Positions 44,650 to 54,264 of a DNA stretch of 64,000 bases are shown piece after piece. The stretch covers positions 992,001 to 1,056,000 of the forward strand of contig NZ_FRXN01000001.1 of NCBI RefSeq assembly GCF_900148515.1. The letters are read 5' to 3'. This stretch comes from Algoriphagus zhangzhouensis. Its GTDB lineage: Bacteria; Bacteroidota; Bacteroidia; Cytophagales; Cyclobacteriaceae. Below the pieces are notes generated by a model that saw nothing but the letters and a program-made list of their open reading frames with translations, ran no database searches and was not told the origin of the DNA. Made by a program: the position numbers and the translations under genes. Numbering within the stretch: position 1 is the first letter of the stretch; each line of letters starts with the position of its first letter.

Positions 44650-45354
44650 TTATTTTTCGAGACTAATGTATTTCAAAAACTCATTTCGAGCTTGTTCGTC
44701 TTTTTCAAACTTCCCGGAATAGAAAGAAGTAACTGTCGAGCTATTGGTATCCTGCACCCCTCTGGAGCTCACACACATGTGGTAAGCATCCATGATCACT
44801 GCTACATCTTCTGTCCCCAAAGCTTCTTTCAACTCATTTCCAATTTGCATGGTTAATCTCTCCTGAACCTGAGGTCTTTTCGCAAAATACTGGACGATTC
44901 TATTGATTTTTGAAAGCCCAATCACATTTCCATTTGAAATATAGGCAACATGAGCTCTTCCATAAATTGGCACAAAGTGATGCTCGCAATGAGAGTGGAA
45001 AGTAATATCCTTCTCCACCAACATCTCATTGTACTTGTACTTGTTTTCAAAAAGTTTGGCAGTAGGCTTGTTTTTGGGATTCAATCCTGCAAACACCTCT
45101 TTCACATACATTTTTGCTACTCGGTGAGGCGTACCTTTCAAGCTGTCATCAGTCAAATCCAACCCAAGAATATTCATGATTTCTCGGAAATGCTTCTCGA
45201 TCAACTCAACTTTAAGATCATCGTCCATTTCGAAAGCATCCTCTCTGAGAGGAGTTTCTAAGGAGGTTCCAACATGTTCTTCACCGATTTCCTCAAATGA
45301 AGCGCGGGAGATGTTAATTCCCATCGTATTCAACAAAGTTTCTTTCTGTTTCAT
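44650..45354 (-). CDS. folE: GTP cyclohydrolase I
   Basis: Makes 7,8-dihydroneopterin triphosphate from GTP, feeding folate and queuosine paths. 234 residues with FHSHCEHHFVP near 121-131 (zinc Cys/His), SKINRIVQYFAKRPQVQERLT near 148-168 and the second zinc Cys in MCVSSRGVQ near 193-201. It overlaps the queD end by 41 bases if the first ATG (45354) is used; an internal ATG at 45324 would still overlap by 11. Which start is used cannot be decided here. Partner of QueD. Confidence 0.95.
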   Translation of the reverse strand: MKQKETLLNTMGINISRASFEEIGEEHVGTSLETPLREDAFEMDDDLKVELIEKHFREIMNILGLDLTDDSLKGTPHRVAKMYVKEVFAGLNPKNKPTAKLFENKYKYNEMLVEKDITFHSHCEHHFVPIYGRAHVAYISNGNVIGLSKINRIVQYFAKRPQVQERLTMQIGNELKEALGTEDVAVIMDAYHMCVSSRGVQDTNSSTVTSFYSGKFEKDEQARNEFLKYISLEK

Positions 45355-45724
45355 AAAGTCGAATTATTAACTCGAGTTTCCGATCAATTTTTTCCCTTAG
45401 AATATTCCAAATAACCACTGCAATGTTCTCAGCGGTTGGGTTAAGATTCGTGAATTCATCGGTATCTAGGTTTAAATTTTTGTGATCAAATTTTCTCAAA
45501 ACGTGCTCCTTGATCAAATCACTAAGCAGTTTCATATCATATACGTATCCTGTTTCAGGATTGATTTCCCCTTTGAGGGTGACAATCAGTTCGTAATTAT
45601 GACCATGATAATGAGGATTGTTACATTTTCCGAAAACAGCCTGATTTTTCTCCTCAGACCAATTCGGATTGTTTAATCTATGCGCTGCATTAAAATGCTC
45701 CTTACGAAATACTTTTACTTTCAT
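45314..45724 (-). CDS. queD: 6-carboxytetrahydropterin synthase / 6-pyruvoyl-tetrahydropterin synthase family
   Basis: Uses the FolE product; in bacteria usually makes 6-carboxy-tetrahydropterin for queuosine. 136 residues with zinc ligands His15 (FNAAHRL), and His40 and His42 in HYHGHNYEL, and the catalytic Cys34 at KCNNPHYHGH. The Cys position fits QueD. A eukaryote-like PTPS role cannot be excluded by sequence. It is first in the queD-folE unit, with a putative promoter about 115 bases upstream. The gap 45725-46024 (300 bases) holds that promoter and the one for the next plus-strand gene. Confidence 0.9.
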   Translation of the reverse strand: MKVKVFRKEHFNAAHRLNNPNWSEEKNQAVFGKCNNPHYHGHNYELIVTLKGEINPETGYVYDMKLLSDLIKEHVLRKFDHKNLNLDTDEFTNLNPTAENIAVVIWNILREKIDRKLELIIRLYETERNFVEYDGN

Positions 45725-45836
45725 TTACCTTTCCTGAACAGCAAGTGGCTCTATTTTGTTTAATTTTTACTCATTAAAATCTAAACAAATCTTCAAGTCC
45801 TTGCTTTCCAACAGATTAATTTGATTTAAAGAGGCG

Positions 45837-45868
45837 CAAAACTAACCATATTTCTCGGCTGAGCCAAG
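45837..45868 (-). promoter_or_regulatory. Putative promoter for queD-folE
   Basis: Minus strand TAGTTTTG (45844-45837) matches TAnnTTTG, with CTTG (45868-45865) 20 bases upstream as a one-mismatch -33. The predicted leader is about 105 bases; no riboswitch structure recognised in it. Confidence 0.45.
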
Positions 45869-45975
45869 AATCTGATTTTTTCACCAAGAATGGAACGAAA
45901 AGCACCCCATTCTTAGTTCCCCTTATTAGTAACCCGGAATTCTGACAAGAATCATAATCTTCTGCTAATCAGAAT

Positions 45976-46007
45976 TTTGATCAAAACAATAATTGGCTTT
46001 AACTTTG
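45976..46007 (+). promoter_or_regulatory. Putative promoter for the YkuD_2-type transpeptidase gene
   Basis: TTTG (45976-45979), 20-base spacer, TAACTTTG (46000-46007), an exact match to the Bacteroidota consensus. Transcription would start near 46013, 12 bases before ATG 46025. Confidence 0.65.
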
Positions 46008-46024
46008 CTATTCACCCTGAGCAT

Positions 46025-46705
46025 ATGCTAAAACTACCTATTCTGTTTCTGGTCTTCAGCTTACTCACCCTATCTGAACCGGAAATTCCGACTCATACCT
46101 ATTCCCCATCAACAGAGAAATCTGAAGGAGTTTATGATAGACTTCTTAACCTTACAGCTGCCTTGCCTTCGAAGCAAGTGTTTGATTTGGCAGCAAACGG
46201 ATGGGAAAAGCTCCAAGGAAACATCAACAATCCTATTTTGACCATCATTGATTTCAGTTTGCCTTCAACAGAAAAGCGCATGTGGGTCATTGATATGAAT
46301 GCAGCAAAAGTTCTGTTGAACACAGTGGTTTCTCATGGAAGAAATTCAGGTCAATTGATGGCTAAATCCTTCTCAAACCAACCTGAATCGTATAAAAGCA
46401 GTCTGGGTTTCTATAAAACCGCTGAAACTTATTTTGGAAAACATGGCTATTCACTTCGATTAGACGGTTTAGAAAAAGGATTCAATGATCAGGCTAGAAA
46501 TAGGGCCATCGTCATTCATGGAGCGGATTATGCCAAAGAGGAATTTGCAGCAGCTACAGGCAGATTAGGTAGAAGTCTAGGTTGTCCTGCCCTTCCCTCT
46601 GAGATTTCAAAAGAAGCTATAGATTACATCAAAGAAGGATCATTGCTTTTTGTATTTGGCAACGATCCTTCCTATCTGCAAGCCTCAGCTTTGCTACAGC
46701 CTTAA
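46025..46705 (+). CDS. Murein L,D-transpeptidase catalytic domain protein (YkuD_2 type)
   Basis: A 226-residue exported peptidoglycan cross-linking or editing enzyme candidate. Start at ATG 46025; the in-frame TTG at 45977 overlaps the predicted -33 box and is rejected. Signal peptide to about 18. Catalytic landmarks: HGRNSG near 104, HGADY (His165) and RSLGCPAL with active Cys187. This SLGCP variant is the YkuD_2 subgroup, different from the SHGCIR of the two neighbours. It is convergent with the next transpeptidase gene, the stop codons overlapping in TTAA. Confidence 0.9.
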   Translation: MLKLPILFLVFSLLTLSEPEIPTHTYSPSTEKSEGVYDRLLNLTAALPSKQVFDLAANGWEKLQGNINNPILTIIDFSLPSTEKRMWVIDMNAAKVLLNTVVSHGRNSGQLMAKSFSNQPESYKSSLGFYKTAETYFGKHGYSLRLDGLEKGFNDQARNRAIVIHGADYAKEEFAAATGRLGRSLGCPALPSEISKEAIDYIKEGSLLFVFGNDPSYLQASALLQP

Positions 46706-48357
46706 GCTTTCTTCATGGCTTCTAGCACTTCGGTATCTCTTTTATAAATATCCGGTCTGAAATGGGCTTTCCCATTGGAATCTGCCCAGAAGGTCAAGTA
46801 TAACAGCGTTACCGGAACTTCCCTATTTAGATTCACGACCTCTTCTCTATCCAAATGCATAGCTTCCTGAATTTTATCTGAAGTCCAGTCATCATCATGC
46901 AATAAGGCTTGTGCGAATTGATCTGGATACTGGATACGAATACATCCGTGACTCAAGGCTCTGGTTTCTCTTTCGAAAAGTCCTCTGGCTGGAGTATCGT
47001 GGATATAAATGTTATAATCATTGGGAAACATGAATTTTACCAGCCCCAATGAATTACCCTGACCTGGCTTTTGTCTGATTCGGTAATTATTAGCTTCGTT
47101 TCTAATCCAATTGATCTTTTGAGGATCCACAACTTCTCCAGAACTAGATACGACCTCCATATTTTTCTCAGCCAAATAATTCTTGTTTTTCTGAAGAGCT
47201 GGAATGATTTCACCTTGCATAATAGAAGGAGGAATATTCCAATAAGGGCTAAATACGATGTAACTCATAGGAGCCGTAAATACAGGAGACTCGTTATATT
47301 CCTTACCAACGATCACCTTGGCAGATAGAGTTGTGTCTCCTTTCGTCAAGTAATCCAATTGGTAGTTAGCGATATTGACCAAGACCATTTCTTGATCCCA
47401 ATCCATCTCAGGTAACCATCTCATTCTCTCCATGTTGACTGAAGCTATTTCAATCAATTTTTCAGGAGAATCATTTAGAAAATCAGCCGTCAATTTACCG
47501 ATCGCCCCATCAGGCTTCATCCCATTTTCTGTCTGATAATTTTTCAATCCTTCCAACATCAAAGAATCGAATAGATTTGGATTATCTAGTTTGTAATCAC
47601 TTAAATAACCCCAAAACTGAAGCCTTTTTCTCAAATCTGGAACAGCTGGATCTTCATCACCCACTTTCAAAGTTTCTTCAAATCGAACCGGCTTCCAAGT
47701 CAAAGTATCTTCTTCATTGATTGCATAAAGTTCTTTCAAAACTTCTCTCCCTTTTTTATACATGGCTAAATCCGGGTAAAGGCTTTCCAAAAAGTCTTCG
47801 ACTTTCTCTCCATCTGCCACTTCTGCCAAGGCGTCCATTGGTTTAAATTCTTCCTTTTTAGCTGGTAACTTCCAATAATTACCTCTTTGCTTTTCGGAAA
47901 CAATCCCAAACTTCAGGTCATAGACCAAATCCAAAAAGGCATCTGTCATGACCAATTCAAAATCCACCAATTCAGGAGAAGATTTCGGTTGTAAGATCTT
48001 CTTCTTTTCCTGTATTTGGGCTTCTATATTTTTAAGGAATTCATGATGATAATCCGAAGGTCTCAAACCATCATATTTTACTTCGGAGATGGCATTTAAA
48101 AGATCTTCCCCCTGAGAATTGATTTTCCCATTTGTAGACCAAATTTCTTCATACCCTCGATTCTCATAAAACTCCTGAATTTTAGAAAAGTGAGTCAGGC
48201 TGATATCTTTTGACATCAAAACCTCATTTTCATTTTCCGAAACAAATCTTGATTCGATTGCTTCAGTCAAATCAGTTCGATTCATTCTATATACCACCCA
48301 AATTCCTGCTGCTACCAGCGCAAAAACCAGAGTAAACAACAACGCTTTATTTTTCAT
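46702..48357 (-). CDS. L,D-transpeptidase, YcbB/LdtD-like (copy 1)
   Basis: Forms 3-3 cross-links or attaches proteins in peptidoglycan. 551 residues: membrane anchor (about 6-23), LdtD-type scaffold domain (about 45-215), peptidoglycan-binding domain (about 230-295, KNYQTENGMKPDGAIGKLT), then YkuD domain with His453 (YIHDTP) and S469-H-G-C472-I-R. It is about the same length as, and clearly homologous to, the neighbouring copy over its whole length. It is separated from copy 2 by a 206-base gap with a strong hairpin, so the two are transcribed separately. Confidence 0.93.
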   Translation of the reverse strand: MKNKALLFTLVFALVAAGIWVVYRMNRTDLTEAIESRFVSENENEVLMSKDISLTHFSKIQEFYENRGYEEIWSTNGKINSQGEDLLNAISEVKYDGLRPSDYHHEFLKNIEAQIQEKKKILQPKSSPELVDFELVMTDAFLDLVYDLKFGIVSEKQRGNYWKLPAKKEEFKPMDALAEVADGEKVEDFLESLYPDLAMYKKGREVLKELYAINEEDTLTWKPVRFEETLKVGDEDPAVPDLRKRLQFWGYLSDYKLDNPNLFDSLMLEGLKNYQTENGMKPDGAIGKLTADFLNDSPEKLIEIASVNMERMRWLPEMDWDQEMVLVNIANYQLDYLTKGDTTLSAKVIVGKEYNESPVFTAPMSYIVFSPYWNIPPSIMQGEIIPALQKNKNYLAEKNMEVVSSSGEVVDPQKINWIRNEANNYRIRQKPGQGNSLGLVKFMFPNDYNIYIHDTPARGLFERETRALSHGCIRIQYPDQFAQALLHDDDWTSDKIQEAMHLDREEVVNLNREVPVTLLYLTFWADSNGKAHFRPDIYKRDTEVLEAMKKA

Positions 48358-48478
48358 ATTCTAAAAGATTTAGCTTTTAACAACTACCTCTTAGATTTCA
48401 AATCAAGTGCGGAAATTTGGAGGATTTCATAAAAACAGCTTCAGATCGCTTGAAATGAGCATTTTACTCAAAAACAGC

Positions 48479-48510
48479 AAACCCACCCAATTGTAATTTT
48501 GGGTGGGTTT
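48479..48510. terminator. Hairpin terminator between the two L,D-transpeptidase genes
   Basis: Perfect 12-bp stem AAACCCACCCAA/TTGGGTGGGTTT with 8-base loop. On the minus strand (end of the upstream copy 2 unit) followed by GCTGTTTTTG; it separates the two tandem genes. Confidence 0.75.
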
Positions 48511-48563
48511 GCGAATATTTTTCCCATCATTGTGGAAAAGCCACAACAAGATTTTAATGGTAG

Positions 48564-50222
48564 TTAATTCCTCAATGCTTTCAGCACTTCTTGATCCCGA
48601 TCGTAAATATCTGGTCGGAAATGCCCTTTCCCATTGGAATCGGCCCAAAAAGTCAAATACAGAATCACGACAGGAATTTTGCGGTCCAGATTCACAATTT
48701 CCTCATGGTCCAGATGCATAGCTTCATTGATTTTCTGAGGTGTCCATCCCCTATTACTCTCCAATAGAATTTGAGCAAATTTGGCTGGATCCTGCAAGCG
48801 AATACATCCGTGGGAAAGTGCTCTGTCCTCCCTAGAAAACAAGGATCTGGCAGGCGTATCATGAATGTAGACACTATGTTTATTGGGGAACATAAACTTA
48901 ACCAAACCCAAAGAGTTACTTCCACCAGGTTTTTGGCGAATCCAATACGGAAATGACTTTGAGCTAAAATCAATGGTAGATGGATCAACGACTTTGCCAG
49001 CTGAAGTCACCACCTCCATATTTTTTTCCTTTAAATAATTCGGATTCTTTCGAATGGATGGCAAAATCTCATTTCTGGTAATGGAATAAGGAATATTCCA
49101 ATAAGGGCTGAACACGATATAACTCATATCCGCCATAAATATTGGAGATTCATGGTAGCGCTTTCCTACGATCACCTTTGCAGAATGGATCGTATCCAAC
49201 TTATCGATCAAATCCAATTGAAAATTGGCAATATTCACCAATATAAACTCAGAATTATCAACCGTATCTGGTAGCCATCGCATCCTTTCCAAATTGACAG
49301 AAATTTTATCTATTAAATCTTCAGGGGACTGATTCAAAGCCAAAATGGAAAGCTTCCCTAGGATTCCATCATCCTCCATCCCATTTTCCTTTTGGAATTC
49401 CTTCACCGCATCTACTAAGGCAGAATCGTAATTTTTAGAACCGACATCTGAAGAATCACTCAAATATCCCCAAAACCTTAATCTCTCACGGATCAAAGGA
49501 ATATCTGAATTGGAATCTCCCGGCTTGATTGATTTATTGATCTTGATTTCTTTCCAATCCAAGCTGTCCTTTTCTTCAGTGTTTTCCATGGCTCGTAAGA
49601 CTTCACGACCATTTCTATACATCATAAACTTTGGATAAAGGCTCACCAAATAAGATCTCAATTGGCCACCTTGAGTAGCTTCAGTCAACAAATGTCCATA
49701 ATCTGTATTCGCAACAATTGGGGGAATTTCCCACTCAGCTTTTAGAACTGAAGGATCCACTCTTCCAACTTCCAAATCCTCGGCTAATCTGAAAAATGCA
49801 TCAGTCAAGAAAATATCTAAATCTGCGACATCTGCTATCTCATTTGTAACTCCCGCTTCTTTGTTTTGCTCAAAAGACTCAAAAAATGCATCAAAGAGAT
49901 CCAAGTGATAATCTTTGGGATTCAAACCATCGTATTTGGCCTGCTTGATCTCGAAGCGTAACTCATAAGCCATTTCCTTCAAAATACCATTTTCCGACCA
50001 AACTGGTTCAAATTCTCTGGCTGTATAAAATGGAAACAAACCATCACCGGAAGCAAGTGGAATATCACGGATTTCCAATCTTTCTTTCGGCTGATCAGTC
50101 TCGAACCTAAACCTGATCTGATTGGCTATATCCTCTTGATTACCAAAAGAGTATTGAATTGATAAAAAAAGAAAAACCGAGGTAATTAGCACTCGGTTAT
50201 ATCTAAAAATTGTTGATTTCAT
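48564..50222 (-). CDS. L,D-transpeptidase, YcbB/LdtD-like (copy 2)
   Basis: A 552-residue paralogue of the neighbouring gene, with the same order: signal anchor (about 10-27), scaffold domain (about 60-215), peptidoglycan-binding domain (about 232-297, KEFQKENGMEDDGILGKL), YkuD domain with His454 and SHGC473IR. Strongly conserved blocks between copies include FSPYWNIP, EKNMEVV, GLVKFMFPN and YLTFWADSNGK. It starts just after kdsA (1-base gap), so it lies at the end of the GNAT-nitrilase/kdsC/kdsA unit, which ties it to envelope building. Confidence 0.93.
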   Translation of the reverse strand: MKSTIFRYNRVLITSVFLFLSIQYSFGNQEDIANQIRFRFETDQPKERLEIRDIPLASGDGLFPFYTAREFEPVWSENGILKEMAYELRFEIKQAKYDGLNPKDYHLDLFDAFFESFEQNKEAGVTNEIADVADLDIFLTDAFFRLAEDLEVGRVDPSVLKAEWEIPPIVANTDYGHLLTEATQGGQLRSYLVSLYPKFMMYRNGREVLRAMENTEEKDSLDWKEIKINKSIKPGDSNSDIPLIRERLRFWGYLSDSSDVGSKNYDSALVDAVKEFQKENGMEDDGILGKLSILALNQSPEDLIDKISVNLERMRWLPDTVDNSEFILVNIANFQLDLIDKLDTIHSAKVIVGKRYHESPIFMADMSYIVFSPYWNIPYSITRNEILPSIRKNPNYLKEKNMEVVTSAGKVVDPSTIDFSSKSFPYWIRQKPGGSNSLGLVKFMFPNKHSVYIHDTPARSLFSREDRALSHGCIRLQDPAKFAQILLESNRGWTPQKINEAMHLDHEEIVNLDRKIPVVILYLTFWADSNGKGHFRPDIYDRDQEVLKALRN

Positions 50223-50223
50223 A

Positions 50224-51078
50224 TTAATCTTCGACTTTAAAATCCTGAAACTTCCTTCCCAAAGTCCATGCCTCTTTCAGCATCGGAAGGAATTCACTCA
50301 TTTTTTTCAAAGGAATCAAATTTGGACCATCGCTCAAGGCTTTTGCAGGCTCTGGATGAGTTTCAATAAAGAAGCCATCAATTCCAGTTGCAGCTGCAGC
50401 TCGTGCCAAAATAGGAGCAAATTCTCTTTGTCCACCACTGGTACCACCTTGGCCTCCCGGTTGCTGAACAGAATGGGTAATATCAAATACCACTGGAGCA
50501 AATTGTCTCATGATAGGTAATCCTCTCATGTCCACAACTAAATTGTGATAGCCTAAAGAGAAGCCTCTTTCCGTCAAACAGACATTATCATTTCCGGCAT
50601 TTCTTACCTTTTTGACTGCATATTGCATATCCTCAGGAGCCATGAATTGTCCCCTTTTGATTTTCACAGCTTTTCCTGTTTCTGCTGCAGCTAGCAACAA
50701 ATCAGTCTGGCGACAAAGGAAAGCAGGAATCTGAAGTACATCTACGACTTCTGCCACGTCTTTCGCTTGATAGCTTTCATGAATATCCGTCACCAAAGGC
50801 ACACCTAATTCTTTCCCGACTCTTTGAAGGACTTCCAAAGACTTGTCCATTCCGATACTTCTAAACGAGCCTGAGGATGTTCTGTTGGCTTTGTCAAAAG
50901 AGGCTTTAAATACATAAGAAAAGCCATTTTTATCAGCCAATTCCTTCACTTGAGAGCCAATTTCCATGCAGATATCGAAACTTTCTACAGCACAAGGACC
51001 AGCAAAAAGAACCGGTTTCTCGGATCCCAATACAATCCCTTCTCGGATTTGCATGGTGCTGGAGGTTCTATTCATCAT
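50224..51078 (-). CDS. kdsA: 3-deoxy-8-phosphooctulonate (KDO-8-P) synthase
   Basis: Condenses arabinose-5-phosphate with phosphoenolpyruvate to KDO-8-P for lipopolysaccharide. 284 residues of the DAHP synthase I/KDSA fold: FAGPCAVES near 25-33, KASFDKANRTSSGSFRS near 58-74, KRGQFMAPEDM near 140-150 and VVFDITHSVQQPGG near 196-209. Family members here have Cys or Asn at the metal position; this one shows a Cys in GPCAVES, suggesting the metal-dependent type, not verified. Overlaps kdsC by 11 bases. Confidence 0.95.
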   Translation of the reverse strand: MMNRTSSTMQIREGIVLGSEKPVLFAGPCAVESFDICMEIGSQVKELADKNGFSYVFKASFDKANRTSSGSFRSIGMDKSLEVLQRVGKELGVPLVTDIHESYQAKDVAEVVDVLQIPAFLCRQTDLLLAAAETGKAVKIKRGQFMAPEDMQYAVKKVRNAGNDNVCLTERGFSLGYHNLVVDMRGLPIMRQFAPVVFDITHSVQQPGGQGGTSGGQREFAPILARAAAATGIDGFFIETHPEPAKALSDGPNLIPLKKMSEFLPMLKEAWTLGRKFQDFKVED

Positions 51079-51646
51079 TTTTTTCTATAAAGGTTTGTAT
51101 CAAAGGAAGAAGTCTTCCTTTGGAATGTAAAATTAAATCTGCTGTCTCACGAAACACTCCTTTTCCTCCATCCAATGGAGAAACATAATGCACGTAAGGT
51201 TTCACATAGGCCAAAGCATCCGCAGGAGCCACTGCCAAACCTACTTTCGTCAAAATCGGTAAATCAATCAGATCATCGCCGATGTATGCAACCTCTTCCA
51301 AAGCAATTTCCATCGTCTCTAGAATCTCAGTAAGCTTTTTGAATTTGTCTTTGACACCATGGTAATGGAAGTCAAAACGTAATTCTTCACAACGGTTCAT
51401 CACGACTTGAGATGATCGACCTGTGATCGCACCAACCATGATATAGCTTCTCCTTAGGTGATGGACGATTAATCCATCTTTGACATTGAATTTCTTGAAT
51501 TCGATTTTATTGTCATCGTAGATCACTCCACCATCTGTCAAGACTCCATCGACGTCAGTGATGAGTAATTTTATTCTTTTTGCTCTCTCCCACAGCTCCT
51601 CAGAGACATGCGAGTAATAGCTATTGACTATTTCTTCTGCTTCCAT
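51068..51646 (-). CDS. kdsC: KDO-8-phosphate phosphatase (HAD family)
   Basis: Removes phosphate from KDO-8-P, the step after KdsA. 192 residues with the C0-cap HAD signature TDVDGVLTDGG (about 30-40), ITGRSS near 75-80, the Lys of GVKDKFKKL near 98-106 and GDDLIDLPIL near 122-131. It overlaps the GNAT-nitrilase gene by 19 bases and kdsA by 11, so it is tightly coupled on both sides. Confidence 0.93.
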   Translation of the reverse strand: MEAEEIVNSYYSHVSEELWERAKRIKLLITDVDGVLTDGGVIYDDNKIEFKKFNVKDGLIVHHLRRSYIMVGAITGRSSQVVMNRCEELRFDFHYHGVKDKFKKLTEILETMEIALEEVAYIGDDLIDLPILTKVGLAVAPADALAYVKPYVHYVSPLDGGKGVFRETADLILHSKGRLLPLIQTFIEKNDE

Positions 51647-53169
51647 TGAATTGAATAAAGGTCCAGTCTACGTTGCTCTAGGTTACGCACACTACCTGCT
51701 TTTCTTTGTTTGGTTAATAAATCTAAGTCCACGTCTGCAACGATGGTGGTTTCGGCATTTTCTGATGCCTGAGCGACTATCGAATCATGAGGAAAAGAGA
51801 AATCAGATGGGGAATAAATAGCCGCCTGAGAATACTGGATGTCCATATTTTCAACCTTCGGTAGATTACCCACCGAACCTGTAATCGCTACATAACACTC
51901 ATTCTCGATCGCTCTTGATCTTGCACATGTATTTACACGAAGGAATGCATTTTTGGTATCCGTCCAGAAAGGAACAAATAGAATATCCATATCCTGCTCA
52001 GCCAATATTCTGCCCAATTCAGGGAATTCCACATCGTAGCAAATCAAAATCCCGATTCTTCCTGCATCGGTATCAAACACGTTGATCCCGTTTCCACCTT
52101 GAAGCCCCCAATAGGCCGACTCATCAGGAGTAATGTGGAGCTTGTATTGCTTGTTTTGGGTACCATCTCGACGGCAGAGATAACTCACGTTTCGGAGTTT
52201 CTTCCCATCATATTCAGGCATGGAACCGGCAATAACATTCACATTATAAGAAACCGCCAACTCACTCATTCTAGCAACGATTTCATCTGTATAATCAGCT
52301 AAATTCCGGATGGCCTCTGAAGCATCCATATCATTGAACTCAGCCAACATAGGCGCATTGAAGAATTCAGGGAATAAGCAGAAATCAGATTTATAGCCTG
52401 AGATCGTATCCACAAAGAACTCAACCTGTTGCATCAAATCATCCACATTGGCAAAGCGACGCATTTTCCACTGAACCAAACCCAGACGAACAATTGACTT
52501 TTTATTACCGATCAGCTTTTCGTCTTTCTCATAATAGATATTGATCCATTCGAGCAAAGTAGCATAGGCTCTGGAGTCAGTATCTTCAGGAAGGTACTTG
52601 GTGATTACTTTCCTTACGTGAAACTCATTGGCCAATTGAAACGAAAGTACCGGATCAAAAATCTCTTTGTTTTTGACCAGATCGATGTACTTCCGAGGAG
52701 TCATCTCATCCGCATATTTGGAGTATCCGGGAATTCTACCCCCAGCAATGATCGATCTAAGGTTCAGGTTTTCGCAAAGCTCTTTTCTGGCATCATACAA
52801 ACGTCTCCCCAATCGCATACCTCGATATTCATGATGTACAAAAACATCGGTTCCATACAAGGTATCTCCTTCTTCGTCATGTGTATCAAACTTACCGAAG
52901 CCTGTGATTTGATCGTAAGTATGATTATCACCAAAGCGGGCATAATCCACCACCAAACTCAAAGCCGCGGCCACAACTTTCCCATTATCTTCGATACAAA
53001 TCTGACCTTCCGGGAAAGCTTTAATTTGATTTTTCAGTTCCTCACGAGTCCAAGCCCCTCCTTTATTTTTATAAATCGCCACCATGATCTCCCGTATATC
53101 ATCATAATCAGACAGTTTGATATTCCGGAGTTTCAGTCGGTGTTCGAGTTCTTCTTTATGCTTACTCAT
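51628..53169 (-). CDS. Fused GNAT acetyltransferase / carbon-nitrogen hydrolase
   Basis: A 513-residue two-domain enzyme. The N-terminal GNAT domain (about 12-180) has the acetyl-CoA loop with EYRGMRLGRR near 114-123. The C-terminal nitrilase-superfamily domain (about 225-510) has the Glu268-Lys343-Cys377 triad (FPEFF, YKLHITPDE, LICYDVEFPE). This fusion is a known Bacteroidota/proteobacterial type with unassigned substrate; an N-acyl or amide substrate shared by both domains is a plausible idea. It heads the unit with kdsC, kdsA and an L,D-transpeptidase. Confidence 0.92.
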   Translation of the reverse strand: MSKHKEELEHRLKLRNIKLSDYDDIREIMVAIYKNKGGAWTREELKNQIKAFPEGQICIEDNGKVVAAALSLVVDYARFGDNHTYDQITGFGKFDTHDEEGDTLYGTDVFVHHEYRGMRLGRRLYDARKELCENLNLRSIIAGGRIPGYSKYADEMTPRKYIDLVKNKEIFDPVLSFQLANEFHVRKVITKYLPEDTDSRAYATLLEWINIYYEKDEKLIGNKKSIVRLGLVQWKMRRFANVDDLMQQVEFFVDTISGYKSDFCLFPEFFNAPMLAEFNDMDASEAIRNLADYTDEIVARMSELAVSYNVNVIAGSMPEYDGKKLRNVSYLCRRDGTQNKQYKLHITPDESAYWGLQGGNGINVFDTDAGRIGILICYDVEFPELGRILAEQDMDILFVPFWTDTKNAFLRVNTCARSRAIENECYVAITGSVGNLPKVENMDIQYSQAAIYSPSDFSFPHDSIVAQASENAETTIVADVDLDLLTKQRKAGSVRNLEQRRLDLYSIQWKQKK

Positions 53170-53337
53170 ATTTCAAAATTACAGAAAGTCAATTGAAAAT
53201 TTCAGAAATCACAGCTTTTGTCAACCTTAACAAAATTTTATATTGAAATTATAACAAGTCAATCTTTAAAAGTGTTTTAGGTTTAGTTTTTCATATTTTA
53301 ACCCAAAATTACAGAATTAAGGAGCAATAATTACCGC

Positions 53338-54246
53338 ATGCAATCAGATACTCTTGCAACTTCCACATCAAATAGCTTAGATAATTTTCATTTACTGGAA
53401 TGGATAGAAAAATTGATGAACCTAAGTCTTTTTAGACTGGGAGAATCGCATCTAACTCTAGGATTACTTTTAGTATTGATCATTTCTTTTGTCGCAGTTT
53501 TTCTGATTTCAGAGCTATTTAGAAAAATCCTTGTCAACAAAATTCTGACCCGATATGAAATCAACATCGGGACGCGTCAGACGATTGGAATGCTCGTCAA
53601 ATACATTCTTATAATAATTGGTGTATTTACCATTCTCCAAACCAATGGAATTGATTTGAGTGCATTGGGAGTTCTTGCTGGTGCTGTCGGTGTCGGTATT
53701 GGTTTTGGTTTGCAAAACATCACAAACAACTTTATTTCTGGATTGATTATTCTATTTGAGCAACCGATCAAGGTTGGAGATAGAATCGAAGTGGGTGATG
53801 TCAATGGAGATGTAATCAAAATTTCGGCTCGATCAACCATGATCGTTACCAATGATAATATCACCATCATCGTTCCCAATAGTCAGTTTATTGACAGTCA
53901 GGTGATTAATTGGTCCCATAGTGATAGAATGGTAAGGTTCAATTTCCCTGTGGGAGTTTCTTACAAGGAGGATCCAGAAAAAGTCAAAAACATATTATTG
54001 GATGTTGCCAAAAACAACCCAGGAGTTCGTAATACACCCGAAGCGGATGTCCTTTTTGATGAATATGCCGATAGTAGTATTAATTTTACACTACGGGTGT
54101 GGACCTCTGAATACATCAATAGACCTAAAGTCTTGAAGAGCCAGCTCTATTTTGAAATCTTTAAAAAATTCGGTCAAGAAGGCGTTGAAATCCCATTCCC
54201 TCAAAGAGATCTACATATCAAATCAAGCTTCGAAAAGCAAGAATAG
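53338..54246 (+). CDS. Small-conductance mechanosensitive channel (MscS family)
   Basis: A 302-residue channel: helices near 38-62, 82-105 and the pore helix 108-135 rich in Gly/Ala (GVLAGAVGVGIGFGLQNI), then the MscS beta domain (FEQPIKVGDRIEVGDVNGDVIKI with VPNS near 184-187) and the C-terminal alpha/beta cage part. Length and architecture match typical MscS. Opens under membrane tension in osmotic downshift. It is a single gene, divergent from the GNAT-nitrilase unit across a 168-base gap. Confidence 0.93.
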   Translation: MQSDTLATSTSNSLDNFHLLEWIEKLMNLSLFRLGESHLTLGLLLVLIISFVAVFLISELFRKILVNKILTRYEINIGTRQTIGMLVKYILIIIGVFTILQTNGIDLSALGVLAGAVGVGIGFGLQNITNNFISGLIILFEQPIKVGDRIEVGDVNGDVIKISARSTMIVTNDNITIIVPNSQFIDSQVINWSHSDRMVRFNFPVGVSYKEDPEKVKNILLDVAKNNPGVRNTPEADVLFDEYADSSINFTLRVWTSEYINRPKVLKSQLYFEIFKKFGQEGVEIPFPQRDLHIKSSFEKQE

Positions 54247-54264
54247 TATTTTCACTTTCAATAA

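Noticed and set aside
45977-46024. Upstream TTG start for the YkuD_2-type transpeptidase
   Set aside because: It would lie across a consensus promoter and precedes a good signal peptide at ATG 46025.
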